From: Blakeslea trispora
Lineage: Eukaryota > Mucoromycota > Mucoromycetes > Mucorales > Choanephoraceae
Assembly (NCBI GenBank): GCA_025331445.1
Contig: JAIWNE010000042.1
Location: 124,001-188,000, forward strand
Direction of reading: 5' to 3'
Length of the DNA stretch: 64,000 nt
Positions 37,548-47,341 of this stretch are shown in pieces. The translations under genes and the position numbers were made by a program. The first letter of the stretch is position 1, and each line of letters opens with the position of its first letter. The notes below the pieces were generated by a model. That model made no database searches. It had not been told where the DNA came from and saw only the letters and a list, made by a program, of their open reading frames with translations.

Positions 37548-38700
37548 ATTGAGAAAGGACTTTATAGAATAAATAAAAGACGAAATGGAACAAAAAGAGA
37601 GAAGAGAGAAAAAAAGAAATATTTTTTAAGCACTAAAAATAGCCAATTTCTTATAATAGAACCGGGTAAATCGCTCCTCAAATTTGTCTAGCAATTGCTT
37701 TTACCAAAACAAAGACCTCGGCTTGCGAATGCTGATATCATCTAATGGTTTTCTTGGCAGTTGTAAAAGAGTTGGTTATTAAAAGATTTGCTTGTTCCGT
37801 GCGATCTATGATTGGCTATATCACAAACATCACAAGTAGACTCCTTGCAAAACTCTGTAAACTTTAGGTTCCAAAGAGATCTATTTTTATAGTAATTTTC
37901 CCCCTCTTTTTCTTTCGAGACATACACCAACCTTAAATATGCTGAGCTGAAATGATTTGAATATGTTGTGTCTGATCCCATCAGCCTCAGATCACCAAGT
38001 GAGCTCAATCTGCCATTAAGCCATTCAAAGGTCGCATTTTCTTTCTTTTTTTTTTTTTATGTAAACCATTATTATAAAAAAGAGATGACCATATACAACA
38101 TAATTTATATGGTAGAACACTCTTTCTTTTATATATGCACATATAATAGATTGCTTTACAAACTTATTTGACTTTCACTACAGTTGAACGGGCATCTTTT
38201 TTTAGGCGAACTGTATGTTTTAAATGACTAAAACTATGTCGAGTTTCTTTTTTTTTGTGTACAGTCGTTCCACTCTTAATATGAAAAGAAAAATCACGGA
38301 CTTTCAAATAAATAATTGGGGGTCTTACCTTCTCTAGCAGCATGTACCTGCGTTGTGAGACGGTGTAACTTACGTAAAAACCCAGATATCAAAATGCAAT
38401 AGGTAAAGAGGCATGGTAGTATTATGAGATCTGATGCTTTTAAAAGAGAGTCTGCCATGTGGAGCGCAAAAGCCCGTCTAAATCGAATGTTTCTGTCTTG
38501 TGTTGATTGAAACGGGCATTAGATACAGCCCTATATGCCTGCAGTTTGTGGAAATTACTACTATCGCTGAAAAACACAAATATCGTCCGCATAAGCCAAA
38601 CGTTTTACCTGTTGTCATTGTTACTGATGAACAGAGGCTTAAGCATTGTATACCTCATATTGAATGATTTTTAATGACTCCAAGAACCAAGTGTAAGTAG
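37548..38700. other. intergenic region upstream of HSPA12-like gene
   Basis: About 1.15 kb. The left part is the HSPA12-like promoter. The rest is AT-rich and merges into the transposon-relic island. Frames here are short and motif-free. Confidence 0.5.
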
Positions 38701-39655
38701 CTATTGATCGTTACATACAAGAGCAAAGGTAATTAGGAATGCCTTGATCACATCTGCACCTAGATTGTGTACAACATACACACAGATCATAGGTATACCC
38801 CCAGTCATTTGTTTTATAGGTTGCATCAATGGATAAGGTTTGGCCCATTTCTTGCATTCTCGATTATAGAGGAAGAAAATATTCTTCAAACTCATGGATG
38901 AGCCATCTTTTGCTTGCGACACCTGATATTTGACACAGAATCCAACAGTTTCTATTTTGTCGATGAAGACTTTTGTGTCTTCTATCTTCGAATTAGGAAT
39001 CACTGAGTCCTTGATCTCCTTTGCAAACTTTGCAATATCTTGACAGCTCAAGATAGGAACCTCTTCGAAAGTTTCAATGCTCTTTCTAATCTTAGAAACA
39101 CTGGGGGGTTTTTTTTAACCATTTCAACAATTTCCTTAACGTCTTCAGGCTTCAAAAGGTTCTTTTTGCCTTGAGGTACAGTTCTGTTGTAATTGGTAGT
39201 GCAAGGATGATTGTGCCTATGTTTATGAGCGCTTTTTTTTTTTTGGCTTGACTATAGACAAATAGCCTTCTTGAGACTTACAAGCAATACTAATATTAAA
39301 CCTGCAAGTAGTTCTCCAGCTTTGGTATTGTCTTTTGGCATTAGGCCCAGGCTCCTTTAATGAAAACCGGTTGATGTATTTGCAAACAATGTACAATGTT
39401 TTGTCATATCCAAACTTCGGTCTGATAAGAATCATGTGTTCTTTGCGAACCCAATCAAAAATGATACCAGTAAGTGTATCAAGATGATGGAATCTCATGC
39501 CAGCAGTGACAGGTAAACGAATTCCACTCTTAATAAACATATAATCATTATCTGACTCGACGGATTTAGTTTTGGTGTTGGCTATAACTGCAAATCTGGT
39601 TCTCAAATCAGTAGGATGAGGTTCCATAAAATCATCCTCGTCAGCAAAGATATCT
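38701..39655 (-). pseudogene. frameshifted Mutator-like (MULE) transposase fragment
   Basis: Three minus-strand segments in different frames read as one protein. From about 39655 to 39245 the frame contains a Cys-x7-Cys pair (TTCRFNISIACKSQ). At the run of 12 T (39233-39244) the frame shifts and continues with HKHRHNHPC, completing a zinc-finger-like C/C/H/H set seen in MULE and FAR1-type proteins. At the G6/T8 junction (39103-39116) it shifts again and continues with SCQDIAKFAKEIK and KNIFFLYNREC, then a degenerate core ending TFALVCNDQ where an active transposase would carry its first catalytic Asp region. The C-terminal half is missing. Frame breaks and truncation indicate a dead copy. The family is inferred from layout, not from a search. 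Confidence 0.45.
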
Positions 39656-39738
39656 CGAAGTTGATTTTATACAGAGAAAAGGAGGGAAGATATAAAGTGT
39701 TTTTACTTTTTTTTTTGTATATCTGATTTTGAAAGAAT

Positions 39739-40786
39739 TTATTGTGCCTTTTCTTTGACGACAAAGGTGGTGCCTCGGAAACTCCGTTCTAGTGATTCTA
39801 AGACAAGTAAACTAATAAGCTTGTTAACGCCCAAGAAGAGATAGCTTGAAATACTTACGATCAGCTTTATGTATCGTGGTACCAAAGCAGCCAAGCAATC
39901 AGCATCTTGGGCACACAAAGGCTGAACAACAACATCAACTTCCTTCATCAAATAAATGCCTTTATATGGCAGGCCCATTTCATACCGGTGGACTTGGTTA
40001 CCATACAAAAGGATGCCAAAGACAATAGCATCATTGATGGGGAGACTGCGAGAGACCAGCTCATCCACCATCTGCTTCATCATAACTGACGTCTTTACGA
40101 AGTCCAAATCACCTTCATGAGCTTCTGGTGTCTTGGAATCGGCTGGATACAAGTTAATTAACTCATAATTACTTGAATTCAGAGAAATCAAGTAATTTGG
40201 TTTGAAGCTACTTGATGACATGTGCCTGTCTTGCCTATTCCAAGCAAGTTAGAAAAAAAAAAAGAGAGTATGAAAGAGGTCAGCGTATAAAGATCCAAGA
40301 GTGCAATCCAAGATGTCAGTCAAACGGTCATGAATGAATGTTGTTTTAGTAAGCTTCTTCTAGTTCCATCTCTTTGCCTTTCTAGCGCTAAATGGGTAAG
40401 AAATTAGCACTATTAAACACATCCCAGCTTTGCATTACTTACAGACAACCAAGGACTTCTACACAAATTTCAAGAACAGAATCTTCTGCTTCTTCTACCT
40501 GCTCGAAAAAAGTTCTTGCTTTCTGCTTGAGCATTCTCTACTCTTATCAACAATCTTCAAGCAAGATTCTTTGTCACTGACAGTGAATATTTATGGCCTA
40601 TTGAAGTTGTTAGTCATATTATCTATATAACAACAAACAATTAACATCTACCTTTTTCATCTCTTCGACCCATGCTTTGACTTTTGTTCGCACTGTCAAC
40701 TCAACATCAGCATCAAAGCAAGCATTCAAAATCTTCTTCTTTGCAGCCAAAGGGAAAAATTGGAGTGTTGACTCCTGAACAGACAT
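39739..40786 (-). pseudogene. broken multi-exon orphan gene, possibly Mucorales-specific family
   Basis: Several minus-strand segments look coding. 40786 downward encodes MSVQESTLQFFPLAAKKK and more to about 40652; about 40530-40443 encodes KARTFFEQVEEAEDSVLEIC; about 40325-40260 has TKTTFIHDRLTDILDC; 40221-39739 encodes KPNYLISLNSSNYELI, FVKTSVMMKQMVDELV, FGILLYGNQVHRYEM and YKGIYLMKEVDVVV. The order resembles orphan proteins that I recall as repeated in mucoralean genomes, with a fold loosely like PD-(D/E)xK nucleases, but the nuclease acidic/Lys residues are not visible. The third segment lacks a usable donor site before the fourth, so the gene is probably broken. An internal 45-nt intron is likely near 39860. 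Function unknown. Confidence 0.4.
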
Positions 40787-43147
40787 TGCTACGAAAAACA
40801 AATGGCTCAGATGTCCAAAAGAGTTTAGTGTCAGTCAGTAGAATGCTTATTGAATGTAGGCACAATTTACTGAATTGATTGAACTCTTATTCACTCAACA
40901 AAATTAAGTGATCAAGAAATGCATCTTTAGCGAGCAAAAAGAAAAAAAGTAAAAAAAAGAAAAAGTAAGATTTTATAACAAGCGTTTATTTATTGGATTT
41001 ATAACAACATAGTATTAGAAGTCTATTAGCCAGTTTGTTACAACTGTTTCCAAGGGTAACCAATCGTGGAGGTTGACTTCAATCTACCCTCTTCTCTAGC
41101 TCACGGTGCGAGATACCGCCTGAGTGACCTCGTAAGGTAAAACAGGGGAAGACCATACCAACGTCCTACTGAGGATCCCTAGGGGTTGACGACAAGCAAT
41201 GAGAGCAAAGGTAACCAATACCCTCAAAGTGTCGCATATGTCAAAGACTCGAAAGGAAAAAGAGTGTCATATTTCGTATGAAGAAAACATAACTTGTATG
41301 CTAGGGGTACCCTCCCCGCTCTTCATCTTCCATAAGCACTCCCCGAATTGCTTCTAATATCCACGTCTGAACCTGCCTGGTAAAGAACCATAGCTCAAAG
41401 AACCACAGCTCTCACTTGACTAGGGTAGCCAGCATACGTCCAGGCATCACCCTCTCTCTCTCCCTCTAACTCTCTCTAACGAAAAAGAAAGAAAGAAAGA
41501 AAAAAAGTGAAGCTGTCACATCCTGAGTGAGAGTATCCTCCCCTTTAACTCCAACTCCTAGCTCTCTTATTCTCTACTGCTCCCTCACTGAAGGGGACTA
41601 AAAAGCAAAAGAATAGTCATGCGAGAAGGGAGAAAGAGATCAGCAAAAGAGAAAGTCCAACACTGCTACGAAATCAGGAGGGCACCCTTTCAAACATAAC
41701 AGCAGCCAACGCGTCTATCGAAAAGATGTCATTCACGCCGGTCTCTCTTGCAACTGTGCATTACTGAAGAAACAGTAACGAGCTGCCTCAGTCTGTGCGA
41801 TAGCAAGAATCACCTTGCCCTTGAAGAGAAAAAAAAAAGAGAAAAAAAAAATAGGGCGGATTTTTTTTTTCATCTATATGAAAATTGCCTTCTCCTCCCT
41901 ATTTTCTCAAAGCCAATCATAATGATAAGCACAATGATGACGTAGCACATCACTCAACATGTATTGTTGGCTTCTTTCTTTCTTTTTTTCTCTCTCTCTA
42001 TTTTTCTTTGTATAACTGATACAATAGAGAGTAAAGGGGAATTGACAATATGAAAGAGCTTGCTTTATTATGCAGCTAATGACTTTGGATATAGAACTCC
42101 TCTACAATTGCAGTAACACATAGCCAACACCGAAATCATGAAATTATGCGGAGCAAGAAAGGAAAAGAAAAAAGGTACTTCTAGCCGAGACCTCGTTATG
42201 TTCAAAAATGAATAAAAGCATGACTAGAATGAACAACTTAAACTGAGTAAAGTCAGTCAGCAATACCTGTCACTACAATAACCAAGTGTTTATGAGAAGA
42301 TAATAGTGAGATACGTTCAATTTCAAAGACTTGTCTGGTGGCTTGTCCGCCAAATCTAAAGCGTCAAATAAATGCTGATACCTCTTTAAGCCAGTTGTAA
42401 GAAAGAAAAGAAAGAAAGAAGAATCAGTACTGGGTAATAGCATTTGAACGAAAGGGTTGTATCTCGTTTTATTTACTCTGAAAAAAGAGAGAGAGAGAAA
42501 TGTATTGCTGTCTCCAATGAAGACCTTTATTCAAGCACTATGTAACTTTGTTTTCTTGTTCTTTTTTTATGTTTGGGCTCTGAGATAGCTGTCAAGATGG
42601 TTTTTTCTCTTGAGAGAAAGACATATGCTGTACTTTTGGAATTGGAAGCACCAAGGATTTACTTGTCTGATTGCGAGGATTAGCTGTGTTTGATTTACAG
42701 GGTTGAGATACTATTGTTGTATACTAGTGTTCTCTTTATATTGACATTCTGTACTATAAGCAACGGTTTGTAGAAACGCTGTATATCCCCATCAAACAAG
42801 TCGTTATGTGATGCGTTTTCTTTTTATTAATGTCAACTTCCAATATGCCTGTATTTTTTATTTTGTTTTCATTAGTTGCGACAGTATCAGAATTCTGTCT
42901 TATTTTCTTCATTTGGCTGTCAAACATGCTCTAAACAACTTATATATGGCATTAAAGCCAAAGACTTTCTTAAGGCCCAATCATCACACAAAGAACTGAA
43001 TTTGATTGTCTCAATCATTGATTTTTTTTAATGACGCATATCCCTATAGCCTTATGGAGATGCATTTTCTTACAGTTTATAAATCATTTTTATGCTCACA
43101 TTTGTGTTTATTTATTTATTTATTTGTTTGATTCTAATGAAACACCC
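40787..43147. other. gene-free interval with an odd, higher-GC block
   Basis: No gene. The left part is described as a possible LTR-like block (41036-42023). The right part (42030-43147) is ordinary AT-rich DNA with TTTA repeats near 43111-43130 and the 3' flank of the P450 gene. No RNA gene hallmark was found. Confidence 0.5.
41036..42023. mobile_element. possible LTR-like or other non-coding element
   Basis: This block differs from its AT-rich surroundings: it is markedly richer in G and C, has no reading frame and contains several CT/GA microsatellite patches (41450-41515, 41980-42000). It begins TGTTACAACTG and ends TAACTGATACA, and an internal TGTCACATCCTGAG at 41514 also looks like an LTR start, so either 41036-42023 or 41514-42023 could be a solo LTR with TG...CA ends. 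I could not find matching target-site duplications (CAGTT on the left, ATAGA on the right), so the call is tentative. Confidence 0.25.
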
Positions 43148-45149
43148 TCATTCAATGTTCTTTCTTTTAGAAAACAAAACGGATCCTTGGGGTGTTCCGA
43201 CATACTTGCTTTCTTCTCCCATCAGTTGAATTTCGCTGGCGGCAGACATATCATAGTTACGGATAAAATAAGACATAATACCTTTGATTTGATGAACAGC
43301 AAACCAACGACCAGGACAAGCATGTCTACAGTAATTCGAAATTTAGTCAATTTGTCAGACAATAGTAAATTAGCGTCAACTTACTTTCCCATGCCAAATG
43401 ATATGTTATCATGGCCTGTTCTGGTAACTGCTTTGTCTTTGCCCACAAATCTGAATCCCTCAAATTGGTCGAGGTTCTGTTGGCCAGATAGATTTTGCTG
43501 ATCATGGTTTACATGCCACAGATTTACAAACACCTCTTTTCCTAATTTCAAAAATCGCGCTTAAGTAAACAAAAAAAAACATTCATTCATCCATTTCTTA
43601 CCTGGTTCGACAACTGCTCCTGATTGTAGCAGAATTTCGTCTTGGCCGATGTTCTTGTGTCCTAATCCGATGCCAGTCATTTTTGTACGCATGCATTCAT
43701 GTATAAAGCTATCTAGCTTCTCCAAGTGACGGTATATGTTTGGTGTATAGACAACAGGATCTCCTTTCTTGTAATCAGCCCCAAGCTCTTTTTGAATTGC
43801 TTCTTCTTGTTCTACTCGAAGGTCTTCTACGTATTCAGGATGTTTGACTAAGCAGTACATCACATATGTAGTTGCCTCGGTAGTGGTATGAACGCCAACA
43901 AAGATCAGAATTAAACAGACGGTTGTCAATGTTTCTAGATATGGGTTATCCACCTTACGGGGAAAGGTTTTCAGAAAGTAACCGAGAATGTCATCTTCTT
44001 TCTGTAAAAAAAAAGGATACTTAATTCCTATAGAACTAGTTGGGTGTCTATCCAGCTGTTACTTACTAATCCATTCTTTTCTCTCCTAAGAATCTCTTGT
44101 TGGATGGCCCCCTTAATCATTGCTCGATATTTTTTGAGTGCTGCACCTTTCTTGTTGAAATAACTATAGGTGACATTGAAGAGATGGTGAGCCAAAATAA
44201 ATTTACAAAAGAATGATTAGAGTAGTACCGCATGTAAAGATAGTTGAATGTAGGGAAAATAACTCGTAAAACACCAGGTCTGAAATCATTACTGATTTCA
44301 GCTACAGCATTCTCAAAAGCATTCATCAATTCAGGATTTTTGCACAATTCAGAACCCACGAATGCTGTTGCACTATATCTGGCAACAAAGCTTCTTACAA
44401 ACGGCAGCAAATTTTCTTTGGTAAATTCGTCTTCTACAGAAAGTATTTCTTATTTTAAAAAAAAACTAGACTTTCTTTTACTACATGCGGTGTCTTACCT
44501 TGAATTTGGTTCACGTCTGAAAGAAACTATTTAAATCAAGTTGAATATTAGTTTTATTTCACTCTCTTGATTTCATACTAACTCTTTCAAAACACCGAGG
44601 AGTATGGAATTTCAAGTTTGGTGTAAGACACTTCATAATAGCCTGTGTTACTTCTCCCTTTGGAAGTACGAATTCATCATCGCCCTGAAATGCCGTATTA
44701 TCAAGAAACTATACAAAGGTATGAATAAGGTGGCCAGTATTTAAGTTAGACATAGCATACCTTGCCCTGACTAGCTAAAAAGCTCAAGCTTGGATGATTG
44801 AATATTTCAGGTGCATCTTGTGATCCGACAACTGTAGCAACATCACCATGCATATGCATACGGAATACTGAGCCAAACTTTTTAGTGTTTTCCATGGTAA
44901 ATTCAGGAGGATTTGCATAATAGGCAAAGGTCGATCCGATAAAGGGAAACTTGAATGGTATCAAGGGCGGAAGACCATCTTTCTTGTCCTATAAGTCGGG
45001 CAAAGAGATATAAGAGCGAGAAGCAATTGTATGAAATCAAGACTTACCTGTATGAACATATGTGTAGTTTTTATAACAGCTGCAGCAAGAGCAATTGTGC
45101 TCAATGCGATGCCGGCATAGCTAATATTCTTCTCAGTAAGGCTATTCAT
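43148..45149 (-). CDS. cytochrome P450 monooxygenase, ER-anchored
   Basis: Nine exons join in phase to 506 residues: 45149-45048, 44988-44761, 44708-44583, 44526-44499, 44433-44229, 44163-44067, 44001-43602, 43541-43385, 43325-43148. An N-terminal anchor (about 10-30, AGIALSTIALAAAVI) precedes a Pro-rich hinge (PLIPFKFPFIGS). The I-helix reads FVGVHTTTEATT, the K-helix ExxR is HECMR (about E364/R367), and the haem loop is SFGMGKHACPGRW with the axial Cys near 451. The substrate is not predictable from sequence; the layout is of a fungal P450 broadly like ent-kaurene oxidase-type enzymes. Exon 4 is only 28 nt and exon 3 uses a GTTAGT donor. A foldback element lies about 170 bp upstream of the start. 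Confidence 0.92.
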
Positions 45150-45316
45150 CTTGTTCCTACTTTCGAGATATACGATTTTCTTTATAGAGTATACTTAAAT
45201 GTTTCAATAAAAGTGAAAAGGACAAGGTGTATAAAGTTCTTTTTCTTTTATATTAAAAAAAAAGAGGGAAAGATATTACCATATTTAGACGAAACAAGCC
45301 GAAATACACATAGTGG

Positions 45317-45524
45317 ATATATCCCAAATGTTCCACTCCGAAATTTTACCGTGATTGATAGCCATTCTACAAGAAATAGACTTGAATGAACCAGGATGGC
45401 ATGGTTAGAAAGCTCTTTTTCTTCCCAAACATATTATGACATCCTGAATCATTTAGATCTATTTCTTGTAGAATGGCTATCAATCACGGTAAAATTTCGG
45501 AGTGAGATATTTGGAATATATCTC
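45317..45524. mobile_element. foldback (MITE-like) inverted-repeat element
   Basis: Positions 45334-45379 and 45459-45504 are perfect 46-bp reverse complements (left arm begins CACTCCGAAATTTTACC). The pairing continues imperfectly inward (GAATGA..CAGGATG at about 45384-45398 against CATCCTGAATCATT at 45441-45454) and outward (ATATATCCCAAATG against ATATTTGGAATATAT), so about 200 bp can fold into one long hairpin with a loop of about 35 bases. It has no coding capacity. This is the structure of a miniature inverted-repeat or foldback transposon. It lies in the upstream region of the P450 gene and next to an eroded coding relic. Confidence 0.75.
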
Positions 45525-45539
45525 TAAAAGTAGATTTTT

Positions 45540-46150
45540 GTGGTAGGTTGAAGGAATTTAACTCGTGACAAACACACTCTGAAAAGTGGGGTGCACTAAA
45601 ATGTCCTGTACCTCTTTTTTCCTTTGTACCACACAAACAAGCAAAGAATGGTGCTCCTAAATTTTGTCGTGGCTGGTGCCATTGCCAATAGAGAGTAGCC
45701 ATTTGGGTAGTTGGTAATCGTTCTTGTTACAGGCTATTGGTTTGATCGAGAAACAGATGAGGATTATAAGTGAACACTTTGTCAATTCAGGAGAATTGTG
45801 TGGGATGAGTGGAAGAACAGCAATCCTGAACTTTCTGGTGTCTTTGGAAGCGACAATGACAAGCCAGTTAGAAAAGCAGCTGCTAAAGCGCTCCCTAGAG
45901 TAATAAAGTTGTCTTTTGTTTCATACGTATTGTTCGAAACCTCAAGACAAAGTTTAAGAAACGCTATATGATGATGCTACTGGTTTACATTGTTATTCAG
46001 ATTTTCAACTCGAATTTTTAACTGACTTACAAAGAACATATTGGACTATAATTCAAATTAACTTGTTCAAGTAAGCCAGGCAAAATACGACTAAAGAAGA
46101 TATTTTGAGAATCCGTAACGAATACATCAAGGCAGTATTGCATATATAAA
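45540..46150 (+). pseudogene. eroded coding relic, unknown family
   Basis: On the plus strand several short in-frame pieces look like coding DNA interrupted by stops and shifts: KCPVPLFSFVPHKQ followed by PKFCRGWCHC (Cys/His-rich), WFDRETDEDYK, RIVWDEWKNSNPELSGVFG with KPVRKAAAKALP, YSDFQLEFLTDLQRTYW and KEDILRIRNEYIKAVLHI before a stop. Their order and spacing suggest one former protein of at least 200 residues. I do not recognise the family with confidence; a repeated orphan gene or transposon-associated protein is likely. Multiple stops mean it is not functional. Confidence 0.4.
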
Positions 46151-46646
46151 AATGACGGAGAAACAATAACTGGATATCTAGATTTATATATATTTATTGT
46201 AGCATGCTATACATTACACAAAGCTAACAAGTGATGATGTATTGTAGAAAGCTAAATGACAAGGAGAATTGGATTGACATACATATAAATCAATCTATGC
46301 ATATAAGCAATCGTACTTTGATTGTATCATGAGTACCTCAACCCAATTAAAAGACCATTTGTTATTGTCATCTCAAAGTCTAGAAAGTAGCTACTTAAAG
46401 AATGAATAAGGAAAAGGGTATGAAACAACGTTTTACTAAAAGCTAACCAAACTGCTTTACGATTTTTTGGCGGAGAATGTAAGTAGCTCAAGATGAAGAT
46501 TACCAATGATATCACAATCCCATATAATTTACTTCATCAAGAGAATAAAAAAAAAACCGCGTTAATGATATCTAGTAAGTTGTAAGAAAAATTTATTTAA
46601 CAGTTTCAATTCTATATACATTTGCGAGAGGGAAAAAAAAGGCACT

Positions 46647-47034
46647 CTAAGATGAAGGTTGATCAGTGGTCTTCTCAAAGTCTTTGCCGTAAAGGAGTTC
46701 ATATCGCCTCTTTGTCTCTTCATCCAAAGTTTGTGCTCTTCCTCTGCGTTCAAAGTTGACCATGTATCTGTCTGACTTATAGGCACCACCACCAAGACCA
46801 AAACACATGACAATATAAAACTAAACAAACTCATATTAGAGTCTGCCTCGAACCTGTTTATCTTTTCTTCCTTACCTTGTTTACAGTTTGTGTTCTACGG
46901 TACCAAGGCATAAAGGCATAAAGCAATCCAGAAGCAAAAACACCAACACCAGCCCATTGAGCGGCACCAATAGCAAAACCTTTCATGGCATGACGACTGG
47001 CGTTTTCTTTGTCTGACTCGGTAACAACTCTCAT
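46647..47034 (-). CDS. small predicted membrane protein, probably mitochondrial
   Basis: Two exons (47034-46876, 46820-46647) join in phase 0 to 110 residues. Two hydrophobic segments are visible, AIGAAQWAGVGVFASGLLYAF and, after a WYRRTQTVNK loop, FYIVMCFGLGGGAY. The C-terminus is charged (RRGRAQTLDEETKRRYELLY). Size and topology resemble small inner-membrane or HIG1-like mitochondrial proteins, but I do not see the HIG1 signature and no function is assigned. The frame was confirmed because the open reading frame in the other phase begins inside the intron. Confidence 0.75.
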
Positions 47035-47341
47035 ATTTCAAAATAGATTATAAAATGTAAATGACAAAAAAAAAATAAAACCAAAAAAAATCAGGGTTTA
47101 TATATTCTTCTGCTTTATTCGGTACTTGAAACGCCATATTGGAAATCGGATCATTTAAATCAAAATTCATTTTGCCGGGGCAAAAATAAAAAAGTAACGG
47201 AATAACGTTTAAACTATATATTTGTTGCGTAGTTATCAATTAGATTATTAATACGTATAGTCAGCATGATGTCAAGCAGTGAATTAAGATAACAAAAAAA
47301 GTGTATTATTTTATTTTGGCTTTCGCTCAAGTTCTACTCAA
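47035..47341. promoter_or_regulatory. promoter of small membrane protein gene
   Basis: About 300 bp of AT-rich DNA upstream of the small membrane protein gene and downstream of the arrestin stop codon. A-runs and a tandem TTTTATTTTA-like stretch at about 47306-47320 are present. No specific site is recognised. Confidence 0.4.

Noticed and set aside
38701..46150. A biosynthetic gene cluster around the P450
   Set aside because: Neighbours are transposon relics, a small membrane protein, an arrestin and COQ10; no synthase, transporter or tailoring enzyme accompanies the P450.
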